Positions 43,347-52,494 of a stretch of DNA of 64,000 nucleotides are shown here, in pieces. The first letter of the stretch is position 1, and the number at the start of each line of letters is the position of its first letter. A program made the translations under genes and the position numbers. This DNA comes from Butyrivibrio sp. YAB3001. Lineage in GTDB: Bacteria > Bacillota > Clostridia > Lachnospirales > Lachnospiraceae. The notes under the pieces were generated by a model, which worked only from the letters and a program-made list of their open reading frames with translations, did not search any database and was not told where the DNA came from. The DNA is taken from NCBI RefSeq assembly GCF_900112195.1, contig NZ_FOKR01000003.1, positions 267,329 to 331,328 of the forward strand, read 5' to 3'.

Positions 43347-44417
43347 TTAGTACAAACTTCCTGAATTAACTATTGGCTGCGCGTCATGATTACCACACAG
43401 AACTACGAGGAGATTGGATACCATCGCTGCCTTGCGCTCCTCATCAAGCTCTACAAGCTGCTTCTCATTAAGTCTCTCAAGAGCCATCTCCACCATTCCT
43501 ACAGCGCCATCAACAATAAGCTTTCTGGCATCAACAACTGCCGCTGCCTGCTGCCTCTGAAGCATAGATGCTGCAATTTCAGGTGCATATGCAAGATATG
43601 TTATTCTGGCATCAACAATTTCAAGGCCTGCATTCTCAACTTTAGCCTGAATCTCTGCTTTAATCCTTGAAGCAACAACTTCGGTTGAACCTCTAAGGCT
43701 GCCATCATCAGCCTTCCCATCACCTGTAGTATCCACATTTTCTGTAATATCGTATGGATAAAGCTTAACCACATTTCTGACAGCTGTATCACACTGAAGA
43801 GAAAGATATTCCTTGAAATTATCAACTGTGAAGACAGCCTTTGCAGTATCAGTCACTCTCCACATAACAGCAACTGCGATCTCTACAGGATTGCCAAGAA
43901 CATCATTTACTTTCTGCTTGGTGTTGCTAAGTGTCATGACCTTTAGGGAAATCTTCTTGGAAGAACTACCGCCTACCTCAACACTGCCACCTTTAAGCTG
44001 AGCAGAAGCATTTAGTGCACTTATGATATTTCCTTTTCCACTATCTGAAATATCTCCGCTCTGTCCAAGCTTTGTATCTGCTGCAGGATTAAATGCAGAG
44101 CAGAAAGGATTTACATAAAAGAATCCGTCACCCTTAAGTGTTCCAACGTATTTTCCAAAAAGTGTAAGAACAAGTGCCTCACCCGGCTTTAACACTTTAA
44201 GTCCCAAAAAGAAAAACCATCCAATGCAAAGATAAATAATAAACAGAACAAATAAAGTAATTGATGCAGCCCGGCCCACCCCATCAAGTATATCCATGCC
44301 AATTGCAGATAAGATAACTCCTACGATTGCTGCCGCATAGATCAGTACAAAAAGAACCAGCATTGCGATTCCATTCTTGTGTCCCTGAATAACTTTTTCA
44401 TTAATATTGTCGTTCAT
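43347..44417 (-). CDS. SPFH/band-7 domain membrane protein
   Basis: A 356-residue membrane scaffold of the stomatin/flotillin group. Two transmembrane helices (about 17-45 and 50-75) precede an SPFH domain (about 75-300) with VLKPGEALVLTLFGKYVGTLKGDGFFYVNPF, then an Ala-rich coiled segment (MLQRQQAAAVVDARK) and a short C-terminal tail. Such proteins cluster into membrane microdomains and often protect or organise other membrane proteins. GATAGGAGGTTACT leads the start. The operon partners are an Arc-type regulator and a DUF1648 membrane protein. Confidence 0.9.
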   Translation of the reverse strand: MNDNINEKVIQGHKNGIAMLVLFVLIYAAAIVGVILSAIGMDILDGVGRAASITLFVLFIIYLCIGWFFFLGLKVLKPGEALVLTLFGKYVGTLKGDGFFYVNPFCSAFNPAADTKLGQSGDISDSGKGNIISALNASAQLKGGSVEVGGSSSKKISLKVMTLSNTKQKVNDVLGNPVEIAVAVMWRVTDTAKAVFTVDNFKEYLSLQCDTAVRNVVKLYPYDITENVDTTGDGKADDGSLRGSTEVVASRIKAEIQAKVENAGLEIVDARITYLAYAPEIAASMLQRQQAAAVVDARKLIVDGAVGMVEMALERLNEKQLVELDEERKAAMVSNLLVVLCGNHDAQPIVNSGSLY

Positions 44418-44515
44418 AGTAACCTCCTATCGTTATGCACTTAATCTATTGTAACCGCCAGATAACTCTGCCGTTTACTCTGATCACTTCCACATTCCAG
44501 TAGAAGTATTTTATT

Positions 44516-44537
44516 TGATATCATTATGATATCATTA
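44516..44537. promoter_or_regulatory. Tandem 11-bp operator upstream of the SPFH operon
   Basis: TGATATCATTA occurs twice in direct tandem (44516-44526 and 44527-44537), each half containing the palindrome TGATATCA, so repeats fall one helical turn apart. It is 100 bases ahead of the SPFH start. Tandem sites at one-turn spacing are the usual target of cooperative ribbon-helix-helix dimers, such as the one encoded in this operon. Confidence 0.6.
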
Positions 44538-44569
44538 ATAATCTTTTTGTCAATCCACACAGCACAAAA

Positions 44570-44610
44570 AGCGACATTCAAAAGGGCGATAGCATTTCGC
44601 TACCGCCCTT
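44570..44610 (-). terminator. Terminator after the transglutaminase-LRR gene
   Basis: AAGGGCGATAGC/GCTACCGCCCTT (44582-44593 and 44599-44610) pair with one mismatch, followed on the minus strand by TTTTGAATG. The T-run is short. It also separates this gene from the SPFH promoter. Confidence 0.65.
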
Positions 44611-44679
44611 GAATTATTTTCTTATGAAATACAAAGCATATTACGTATTTCTGTATGCATATCACAATAATTTTTTTAT

Positions 44680-46959
44680 TTATTTCACTGTTGCTTTGGT
44701 TGATAAACCTGCATTCTTAAGCATTTTCTTGTAGGAAGACTTGCAGTCTGCAGGAACCGTCACTACAGCTTTGCTTGATACTCCATTGAATGCTTTAGCC
44801 TTGATCTTGGTTATCATTCCTGACTGAACATTTATAGTTGTAAGCTTTGAACACTTATAAAATGCATTCTCACCAATTGTCTGAACACAGCTTCCAATTG
44901 TAAGTGACTTAAGAGTTGTATTCTTACTTGCAGCATTTGCACCAATGGCTGTTACCATATATTTAACTCCGTTACAGGTAACAATAGATGGAATAACTAC
45001 AGTTGTTCCCTGTATTTTTGTAGCAGCAACCTTGTGATTATTAGCATCTGTAATCTTATAGGTTACATTATTCTGAGTAAATGTTGCTCCCTTTTTCTTA
45101 GGTGAAGGCGCAAGCTTTAATGTCGCATTTGCAGGAGCTTCATTTAAATAGTTATAGGTAACTGTTCCATACTGATTATTGCTGTAGATTCTCCAGTCGC
45201 CATCATTCCACGTTGAATTAGTACTGTCAAAGTACTTAGGCATCACAATTGTCTTAAGGGAATCACATTCATATGGCATGCTAAAACCTTGAACACCTGA
45301 AAGGTCTAATCCTTTCATATTGACTGTCGTAAGGTTTGGACAGTTATATGCAATGCTAAACTGTGTTCTGGATCCGCTTCCGGAATTCTTTTTAATAACA
45401 CCTCCGCGGAAGTCAATACTCTTTATTGAGTCATTATTGAGCACAAATGTATATCCGGGACAAATAACTACACCCTTCTCAAATTTAAGATTAACTATCT
45501 TACTCTTTTCTGTAAAGAAACTACCGTTAAATGCTGTTTTATACTTTTTCTGACGATAAACAGCTGTTGCAGGAACAGTAAAATTAGCTGCATTTCCCTT
45601 GTATCCTACCGGATAGATATATCCCTGTGCATCAGTATAAACATATTCAAAATTCTTTAGCCATGAAGAATCAGCCTTGCCCACCGCATCAACTGCCTGG
45701 TTTGTATCTGTACCGCCATCAACAACTACTATGCATGAATCCTTTGCTGTTCCGTTAGTTACTGTGATTCTGCAGGTTCCGGCTTTTTTACCTGTAACCT
45801 TTCCTGTAGCAGAAACCGTAGCAACTGCTGTATTATCACTCTTCCATGTAAGTGTGCCTGGGCCCGATGATGTTATTGCTATTGTGACAGCTTTCTTAGG
45901 CTTTATATGCCTAATTGTCTTGTCTGTAATACTAACTTCAGATACTCTCATCTGAGAGGCTGTTGTCATATTTACATACTCAACTCTTTTCACAGTATCT
46001 TTATAATATCCATAACCATAATCTCCTATGTTATAACGAAGATCCTTTCCTGATATTGAAATACTTGTGATAGTTCCTGATTCTTTTTCATTGCCTGATA
46101 ATGTATAGACCTTATTAGCTGTAGAACCAATTTTGTAATAATAAACTTCATTGTTAACGCTTATAAAAGCGTTCTTACCACTTCCCGTTACAGATACTGA
46201 AGGATAATACCCCTCTGCCACCACAACCTTAGAAGGCTGCTTTCTATTACATTTATAAGCATAAACTGTGTTGTCACCTGAATTATAATAAACAACTCCG
46301 TTTGAAAGAAGCGCTACAGGAACTGTAGTCTCATCTGTCCAAGTCATCTTATCATAAGTAGAATCATTGTATTTTCCTGATACATACTCAACATAATCAG
46401 TTCCATAAATCCACTGACTGTCATAGGCAATATGAGCTGTACGCCAGTCATTCCCAGTATGTTTTGTTGTACGCATTCCTGATTCACTTCTTAAAAAGTT
46501 ATCATGAGAACAATACCTAGGATTAGAAGGACCTGTTGGATCATCCCAAGTACAATCGATGTAATACCATTTATTATTTACCTTAACTGCATTCCATCCA
46601 TGCCTCATTGCATTGCTTGTTACCATAGCAGCTGGAATTCCTGCTCTGTTAGCAAGATCATCAAATGCTGCTGCATATCCCTGACATACACACACATGAT
46701 TTACAAGCGCATCATAGGCACTATAATTTGAATAAGTGCCATCATACTGAATATGAGTAACAAGATAATCATGCAGATAAAAAAGCTTTTCCTCATCACT
46801 CCAGCTTTTGTTCATTCCGGAAAGTATCTTACTTACCGCGTTTTCGTACTGTGTTTTCGAAACTGGTGATGCTGCTTTTGCAGGCACTTTAAAGGTCAGT
46901 ACCATCAGCATAAACATAGCTGCCATAAAAATCACAGTTTTTAAATAATTCTTCTTCAT
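44680..46959 (-). CDS. Secreted transglutaminase-like protein with Ig-like and leucine-rich repeat domains
   Basis: An extracellular 759-residue protein. The start at 46959 (MKKNYLKTVIFMAAM) follows AAGGGAATCAGGTT; the longer form from 47001 lacks a signal peptide at its end. After the signal (about 1-30) comes a transglutaminase/protease-like domain (about 35-170) with the catalytic Cys in CVCQGYAAAF, His in MRHGWNAVK and Asp in YYIDCTWDDP. A bead of repeated YY/KIGS strands (about 190-300) resembles DUF5050-type propeller units. A bacterial Ig-like domain (about 345-415, LTWKSDNTAVATVSATGKVTG) and a BspA-type leucine-rich repeat region (about 440-759) follow. No wall anchor is visible. Adhesion or peptide processing outside the cell is likely. 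Confidence 0.87.
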   Translation of the reverse strand: MKKNYLKTVIFMAAMFMLMVLTFKVPAKAASPVSKTQYENAVSKILSGMNKSWSDEEKLFYLHDYLVTHIQYDGTYSNYSAYDALVNHVCVCQGYAAAFDDLANRAGIPAAMVTSNAMRHGWNAVKVNNKWYYIDCTWDDPTGPSNPRYCSHDNFLRSESGMRTTKHTGNDWRTAHIAYDSQWIYGTDYVEYVSGKYNDSTYDKMTWTDETTVPVALLSNGVVYYNSGDNTVYAYKCNRKQPSKVVVAEGYYPSVSVTGSGKNAFISVNNEVYYYKIGSTANKVYTLSGNEKESGTITSISISGKDLRYNIGDYGYGYYKDTVKRVEYVNMTTASQMRVSEVSITDKTIRHIKPKKAVTIAITSSGPGTLTWKSDNTAVATVSATGKVTGKKAGTCRITVTNGTAKDSCIVVVDGGTDTNQAVDAVGKADSSWLKNFEYVYTDAQGYIYPVGYKGNAANFTVPATAVYRQKKYKTAFNGSFFTEKSKIVNLKFEKGVVICPGYTFVLNNDSIKSIDFRGGVIKKNSGSGSRTQFSIAYNCPNLTTVNMKGLDLSGVQGFSMPYECDSLKTIVMPKYFDSTNSTWNDGDWRIYSNNQYGTVTYNYLNEAPANATLKLAPSPKKKGATFTQNNVTYKITDANNHKVAATKIQGTTVVIPSIVTCNGVKYMVTAIGANAASKNTTLKSLTIGSCVQTIGENAFYKCSKLTTINVQSGMITKIKAKAFNGVSSKAVVTVPADCKSSYKKMLKNAGLSTKATVK

Positions 46960-47252
46960 AACCTGATTCCCTTCATAAATTAGCGCGATTTCGCGACGCA
47001 CCGGTTATCCATGATATCATGATTCAAATAATTTGAACATGATAAACTTCCACACTTTATTGCCGCATATTCTCACTTTCAATTTACTTTATGGGAATCG
47101 TTAAAATCAATTAACTTGTGATAAAATCGTGCTCTAAATAAGCTATTATTTCAAAAAATACTCCGATCAGTGAAATAAAATTATGAAAACATACAAAGCT
47201 CATATACAATTTGCTTTAGTAAATATCTTCAAGATTACTCAGTAAGGCAATA
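46960..47252. other. Spacer upstream of the transglutaminase-LRR gene
   Basis: A 293-base gene-free stretch. It contains two neighbouring palindromes, ATGATATCAT (47011-47020) and TTCAAATAATTTGAA (47023-47037), about 55-75 bases ahead of the start, which could be operators. No terminator with a T-run is clear for the MoxR gene, whose stop is at 47253. Confidence 0.45.
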
Positions 47253-48917
47253 TCATAACAACAAAGTTTCCGCCAAATCCTTTAGTTCCTGCTTCCTGTC
47301 ATTAAGAAGCAGGAGCTTATTGTAGTTATAATATGCTTCATTGCCCGTTTCCCGTACAAACTTAAGACTATAGTATGCTTTGGACAGTTCAGTCAAAAAT
47401 ATTACCATTTCCTGGCTTCCGGAAAGTGACTGTTCATCTCCAAAGGCTTTTTCTATAAATGTAAAACTGTTGGTTAGATGTTTTCCTGTCGATTCCATAT
47501 TCTCACGGCGCAGTTTTTCTCTTGTATTGAACCAGTTTTTGACAATAGCTACGCACATATCGGAATATTTTTTCTGTGATTCCTGGTCAGCTGCTCCATT
47601 ATCTGCAATTTTCTCTGACAAAACACCCTCAGAAAATCTTTGCCCAATAGTTATTTCTTTCTCGCTTTCATATAATGCTGAAATCACAAGACGGCTTATT
47701 CTCTCTTCTTCTCTGCTTAGAAGCCCTGCGTCGAGTTTGTCTTCAAGTTGTTTTTCAAGAGATGACGCTTTTGTCAAAAGCATTTCTGAAAGCGTCTTAT
47801 TTGCAACACCATTATTCTTATCGCTGAATCCATTTTCACAAAATCCGCTATTTTCTACTGCTTCAGTTCTTTCAGCTTTTGACAATTGTTCAATCATTTC
47901 TTTTACCAGAGAAAAAAGGGCCTTCTGAACTGCCTGCTGCTCGGCATATTGTCTGAACTCATCCATAAGTTTATCCGTAAGAAGACCGATTATGCTGAGT
48001 TTCTCGTCAAAAGAGCCATTTCTTAGCTCCTTTGTGTTCTCAGGAAATTTTCCTTCGAGTATTTCCGGAATTTTATAAAGCTCTTTATACCGATAATAAA
48101 GTTCATAGTAAGTCGCAAAATCTCTTGCTATTTCTTTATTCTGAAGGTACTGAACAGTAAGCTTCTCATCGACAGGTATTCCAAGTTTTTCATGCACTTT
48201 AATAACTCTCGATAAGTCTTCCCAGCCTCTTGCAGTGACAAAGCTTCTACCATCCGCATCCGTTTTTATGCTGTAAAAATTATCCTTTTTTATCTCAAGA
48301 TATGCCATTATAGAGCCATGAACGCCCGCCTTGTAAGCATATTCTTTCCATGCATCAAAGTCCTCTTCGATATTTATCTGCCTAACCCTGTCAAGAGTTA
48401 CTATATCGAAGTCTCTTACTGATTTGTTGTACTGCGGCGGATTCCCGGCTGTCACAATAATGTATCCTTCCGGTATTTTATGACTTCCAAATGTCTTATA
48501 CTGTAAGAACTGAAGCATAGTAGGCGCAAGTGTTTCCGAAACGCAGTTAATCTCATCAAGGAAAAGAATACCCTCTTTTATCCCGGATTTTTCTATCTGT
48601 TCATAAACAGAAGCAATAATTTCACTCATCGTATATTCAGTAACTGAATATCTTTTTCCTCCAAAATCTTTTTCAGAAATCTTAGGAAGACCAATCGCAC
48701 TCTGCCTGGTGTGATGAGTAATCGTATAGGAAACAAGGCCTATACCAAGTTCGTGGGCAATCTGCTCCATTACTGCTGTCTTTCCAATTCCGGGAGGTCC
48801 CATCATTAATATTGGGCGCTGTCTTTCAATCGGTATCTCGTATTGTCCCGCCTCATCTTTCTCAAGGTACGCTCTTACTGCATTTTTTACTTCTTCTTTT
48901 GCTTCATTTATGTTCAT
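47253..48917 (-). CDS. MoxR-type AAA+ ATPase
   Basis: A 554-residue ATPase expected to remodel protein complexes with its VWA neighbour. The start at 48917 (MNINEAKEEVKNAVRAYL) follows GGCAGGAGATTAAT. The N-terminal half has Walker A GPPGIGKTAV (near residue 40), Walker B GILFLDEINCV (near 125), sensor 1 VTAGNPP and an arginine-finger region LDRVRQI, in MoxR order. The C-terminal half (about 270-554) is a long acidic helical extension not seen in short MoxR proteins. It is followed on the same transcript order by no further gene; the VWA gene lies 90 bases upstream. Confidence 0.87.
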   Translation of the reverse strand: MNINEAKEEVKNAVRAYLEKDEAGQYEIPIERQRPILMMGPPGIGKTAVMEQIAHELGIGLVSYTITHHTRQSAIGLPKISEKDFGGKRYSVTEYTMSEIIASVYEQIEKSGIKEGILFLDEINCVSETLAPTMLQFLQYKTFGSHKIPEGYIIVTAGNPPQYNKSVRDFDIVTLDRVRQINIEEDFDAWKEYAYKAGVHGSIMAYLEIKKDNFYSIKTDADGRSFVTARGWEDLSRVIKVHEKLGIPVDEKLTVQYLQNKEIARDFATYYELYYRYKELYKIPEILEGKFPENTKELRNGSFDEKLSIIGLLTDKLMDEFRQYAEQQAVQKALFSLVKEMIEQLSKAERTEAVENSGFCENGFSDKNNGVANKTLSEMLLTKASSLEKQLEDKLDAGLLSREEERISRLVISALYESEKEITIGQRFSEGVLSEKIADNGAADQESQKKYSDMCVAIVKNWFNTREKLRRENMESTGKHLTNSFTFIEKAFGDEQSLSGSQEMVIFLTELSKAYYSLKFVRETGNEAYYNYNKLLLLNDRKQELKDLAETLLL

Positions 48918-49007
48918 ATTAATCTCCTGCCTTGCTTTCTCTACAATAGATATTTGTACCCAAAGTATTACCAACTTCCATATTTTACTTTTAGTCAGTT
49001 CTCTTTT

Positions 49008-50531
49008 TTAAATATATAACTTCATCGCCCAGTCAGGGACATTTTCATCCTCATATTCCTCATTCTTTGCAAAAATGAAGGCTGTGTCATATGACGTAGG
49101 CTTTTGTGGATAAATACCAAAACCATCTGTAAAATATAAAAGTCCCTTTAAATTATCAAATTTTTTCTCCAAAATCAGGTTGTCAACATAATCAAAAACA
49201 GGTCTGAAATCCGTTCCAAAACCTCCCTCAAGACGAATTTCAGAAGAATATTTATGCATTTCTTCTTTTGAACGGATAAAATCCGTCTTTTGCACCTGAT
49301 CATCGCTTTGAATCACACAGATGCTTATCTTTTGAAAAAAGTTATCATTATCAAGAAGTATACCGGCGGTCTCATCAAGAAATCTCTGCACCAGAGAATC
49401 TTTACAGGAAGCAGAGGTATCTATGACAATCACAAGATCCTGTATCTTCTTAACTTCTCTGAATTCATTTTCCTCTATAAGCGGCATATTGCCATACTGT
49501 TCAAGGCCAAATGAGTACATCCCATAATCAAAACTATCAAGGTCAATTCCGCCTTCTTCTCGGAGCACCTTGAATTTCTGCAGAAATTCTCTGTAGTCTG
49601 TCCTTGAGGTATTATGTATCTTTAACATCCATGCTAGTTTTCCAAGTTTGTCACTATACTTTTTTCCAACAGTTTCAATCTCCGTCTGTATGCGTTTTCC
49701 TTCTTTTTCCCAGTTTTGTCTGGAATTTTCAATCTTCTGCAACCTATGTGGATTTATATACTTTGTCTTTTTCTTTTCTTTTTCCGGTAGCTTGCCACTA
49801 TTATCCTGTAGATTATTCTCAGGATTCTTATCGTTAGCAGTACCATTATTATTTCCATCTTTTCTTTGATTCTCTTCATTCTGTGCTCCATCCGGCGTAT
49901 TATAATCCTCATCTATAGGCGGCTTTTCTTTATCTTCATCCTTACTGTCATCGTTTACCGGTTTATCTTTTAATCTTTTCCAAAAGCCATGGTCATCAAG
50001 GGCAAATTCGCGCTCCAATTTCTCCATTTCAAAAATATCTATGACATTTGTCTCAGAAAAATAGCGATATAGCTTTTCTACAGTTAATACTTTCAGCTCT
50101 TTTTCAAGCAGTTCATACCATCTGTCCCTATAGTCTGAGGAAATACGGTAAATGCACTGATAATCCATCCCATCAAGGATTGATTCAACAACTATATCTG
50201 CGCAAATGTCATATAATCTTTCATCACTATACTTTTCAGATGTATACATATGCATAAATATGCAATGAAGAAGCATATGTATATAAGTACGGTTTAGTTT
50301 TCCCGGTTCTTCCACAAAAAGGCGAAGTACATGCGCCGGATTAAACCTGATATTTACTGCATCTGTGCCGATGCTTGTAGTAGAAAGATCCATCTCAAAG
50401 CCAAGGCTTGAAAGTGCTGCCCCCATAAATCTCATTTCTATATAGAGCTCGGTTCTTGCAGCATTCAGGATTCTTTTGCCCGTTTCCTCAAGTTCCAGTC
50501 TTTTTTCACTTCCGCTTAGATTTCTTTCCAT
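49008..50531 (-). CDS. DUF2201/VWA-like partner of the MoxR ATPase
   Basis: A 507-residue cytosolic protein. The N-terminal part (about 20-180) resembles the putative metallopeptidase region of DUF2201 proteins, but its helix reads HMLLHCIFMH rather than a strict HExxH, so catalysis is doubtful. A charged, Asn/Asp/Lys-rich linker spans about 185-275. The C-terminal part (about 340-507) is a VWA-like domain with the metal-site motif VIVIDTSAS and YFTDGFG. The gene pair with a MoxR ATPase is a recurrent bacterial module in which ATPase and VWA protein act together on a target complex. The target is not apparent. The ribosome binding site is weak (AGGT). Confidence 0.85.
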   Translation of the reverse strand: MERNLSGSEKRLELEETGKRILNAARTELYIEMRFMGAALSSLGFEMDLSTTSIGTDAVNIRFNPAHVLRLFVEEPGKLNRTYIHMLLHCIFMHMYTSEKYSDERLYDICADIVVESILDGMDYQCIYRISSDYRDRWYELLEKELKVLTVEKLYRYFSETNVIDIFEMEKLEREFALDDHGFWKRLKDKPVNDDSKDEDKEKPPIDEDYNTPDGAQNEENQRKDGNNNGTANDKNPENNLQDNSGKLPEKEKKKTKYINPHRLQKIENSRQNWEKEGKRIQTEIETVGKKYSDKLGKLAWMLKIHNTSRTDYREFLQKFKVLREEGGIDLDSFDYGMYSFGLEQYGNMPLIEENEFREVKKIQDLVIVIDTSASCKDSLVQRFLDETAGILLDNDNFFQKISICVIQSDDQVQKTDFIRSKEEMHKYSSEIRLEGGFGTDFRPVFDYVDNLILEKKFDNLKGLLYFTDGFGIYPQKPTSYDTAFIFAKNEEYEDENVPDWAMKLYI

Positions 50532-50753
50532 TCGTTCGACCTGTTATTATCTATTATCTGTTTCCTTCATAAATCTTACCACAATTACAACCTATATCCA
50601 CATATTCTTAGCTACATGCATATCATAAAATATAATACTCATACGCTATAAGCTCTGTCTTCATGAATAATACATAGCTTCAACAACCAACATACAACAG
50701 CGCATTTATTTTAATTGACAGATGCAATTCAAACCCTTTCACTAAACTCTTAT
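50532..50753. other. AT-rich spacer upstream of the VWA gene
   Basis: A stretch of 220 bases without coding potential; with the following terminator it fills the 293-base gap between the VWA gene and sucrose phosphorylase. It should contain the promoter of the VWA-MoxR pair, but no clear boxes are seen. Confidence 0.4.
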
Positions 50754-50797
50754 AGAAGAAAAAAGCTGTGAAAAATGATTTCTCATTTTTCACAGCT
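50754..50797 (-). terminator. Terminator of the sucrose phosphorylase operon
   Basis: Perfect 14-bp arms AGCTGTGAAAAATG/CATTTTTCACAGCT (50764-50777 and 50784-50797), followed on the minus strand by TTTTTTCTTC. It lies 28 bases past the stop. Confidence 0.9.
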
Positions 50798-50824
50798 CTT
50801 TATTAATCTTGCATCACGCCGCTC

Positions 50825-52483
50825 TTACTTTATCTCAAAGCTATAATCGTCAAAGTTTGCGATAAGCTGCGCTTTATTATCACCATTTGTCCAAGTAAAA
50901 GTCATGACACTTCCGTCATTTTGTATATCAAGCTTGGCATCAAATCCAAATGCCGGATTTGTATTTCTGAATCTAAGAAGTTCAAGCTGCTTCTTTACAA
51001 CATCCTTTTGCATTGCAGCTTCAATCTGTTCCAATGTGAGATTAGTTCTGTTAATCTCCTTGTGACCGCCGGCACCGGCTCTCTTAACTGCTTCATGGTC
51101 GTTCTTGCCTGCAAAGAGATCCAGATACCAAATCTGTGGCTTACCCGGCATAAACATCTGTATTGCTCTTGCAAAGAGCATCTTCTTGTCATCATCACCA
51201 AGTGCGCTGTAATATGTCGCATTTACCTGATAATACATATTCTTTGCACCATGGAGATCCTTGACATATCCGCCACGTCCAACTATCGTCTGAATCATTT
51301 CCTCAATATCCTCATCTGCAAGAATTCCCTTAAGATCAAGAAGAGGAATACCATCATGGCAACCAAGCATATTTACTACACGAATTTTCTTTTCCTGAAG
51401 TTCGTTTGCCCACTTAGCAAGAATTTCACCACTCTTGTGTTCAATGGCATAAATAAGAAGTCCCGGAAGGAAGAAATCATAAGTCATATAGCCCTTATCA
51501 GCTACCACTTCATAAGTCTTTTCCCTATAACTTGCATGAATTTCAGGCAAAAGCTCAACATTAAATTCATCAGCAAGTTTTTTAACCTTTTCAAGGACAT
51601 CCCATGTATCCGGCTCATTAAGGAAGTTCTTCTTGCCGGGCTCTTTGGGTGCATAAGCAAAGGCGTCAAGTCTTACTATTCTTGCGCCATATCCGGAAAG
51701 AGCCTTCAAAGTATTGCGATAGTGCTCCCAAACAAGGTCAGATTTGATATTAAGGTCCATCTGCCCAAGGTAACGCCTTCCGGATTCAAGCAGATCAATG
51801 ACCGCATCCTTATATTTTTCATATCCTGTGAAATCTATCTCTGAAGGCTTTTTGCCCTCATCAAGCGCCTTGCAGATTCTCTGTGAAAGCCTTGATGCCG
51901 CAAGGTACTGAATATCAATTTTTGCCATTAAATCCTGAGCATCCGGGCGCTTATACTGTACTTCCTGATAAAATGTATTCCAATATGGAACATCTTTTCC
52001 ATCAGGCATGCGCACCATAAGGATTGGAAGTCCGGGCTTTCTAAAGAACATATCCTTGATATATTCTTCTCTTGGCTGGATATAGCCTTCAGGCGTCATC
52101 TCGCCGCATCCATCCCAGAATTTGTTCCAGTTAATGAAAAAGTCTGCATATTTTGACTTTTCACCGTTCTTTATAAGATCCTGGAACTGAGGTGAAAGAA
52201 CTGATGCGTGATTTAAGATGAAATCAAGTTTAAGATTGATTCCAAGCTTGTCAAGTGCTTCAAGATCCTTTGCATCAGCAAGTTCCTCGTTGATGCCATA
52301 GTCAATAACAGAGAAACCTCTGTCAAGATCTGTATTAAAGATACTTGGCAGTACATAAAAAGACTGAAAAACATCCTCAAATTCTTTTTTCTGAAGAACA
52401 GAAACAATATCTGAAAGAGTGCCACCCATGCTGTCTGGATAAGCATTTAACATTGGTCCATTATCTACAAATTTTTTACTCAT
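50825..52483 (-). CDS. Sucrose phosphorylase (GH13 subfamily 18)
   Basis: Splits sucrose with phosphate to alpha-glucose-1-phosphate and fructose, or acts on a close relative such as sucrose-6'-phosphate or glucosylglycerate. The 552-residue cytosolic barrel has the subfamily opening NAYPDSMGGTLSDI, the nucleophile Asp in IVRLDAFAY, the acid/base Glu in LLPEIHASY, and the transition-state Asp in GCHDGIPLLD. It is about 50 residues longer than the well-known Bifidobacterium enzyme. AAGTGAGGTAAAG leads the start. It is co-transcribed with the P-loop kinase 11 bases upstream and divergent from a LacI regulator, next to a sugar ABC importer. Confidence 0.9.
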   Translation of the reverse strand: MSKKFVDNGPMLNAYPDSMGGTLSDIVSVLQKKEFEDVFQSFYVLPSIFNTDLDRGFSVIDYGINEELADAKDLEALDKLGINLKLDFILNHASVLSPQFQDLIKNGEKSKYADFFINWNKFWDGCGEMTPEGYIQPREEYIKDMFFRKPGLPILMVRMPDGKDVPYWNTFYQEVQYKRPDAQDLMAKIDIQYLAASRLSQRICKALDEGKKPSEIDFTGYEKYKDAVIDLLESGRRYLGQMDLNIKSDLVWEHYRNTLKALSGYGARIVRLDAFAYAPKEPGKKNFLNEPDTWDVLEKVKKLADEFNVELLPEIHASYREKTYEVVADKGYMTYDFFLPGLLIYAIEHKSGEILAKWANELQEKKIRVVNMLGCHDGIPLLDLKGILADEDIEEMIQTIVGRGGYVKDLHGAKNMYYQVNATYYSALGDDDKKMLFARAIQMFMPGKPQIWYLDLFAGKNDHEAVKRAGAGGHKEINRTNLTLEQIEAAMQKDVVKKQLELLRFRNTNPAFGFDAKLDIQNDGSVMTFTWTNGDNKAQLIANFDDYSFEIK

Positions 52484-52494
52484 CTTTACCTCAC

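Noticed and set aside
50921..51844. 307-codon plus-strand frame inside sucrose phosphorylase
   Set aside because: No ribosome binding site or family-like composition; the minus frame carries all GH13 motifs.
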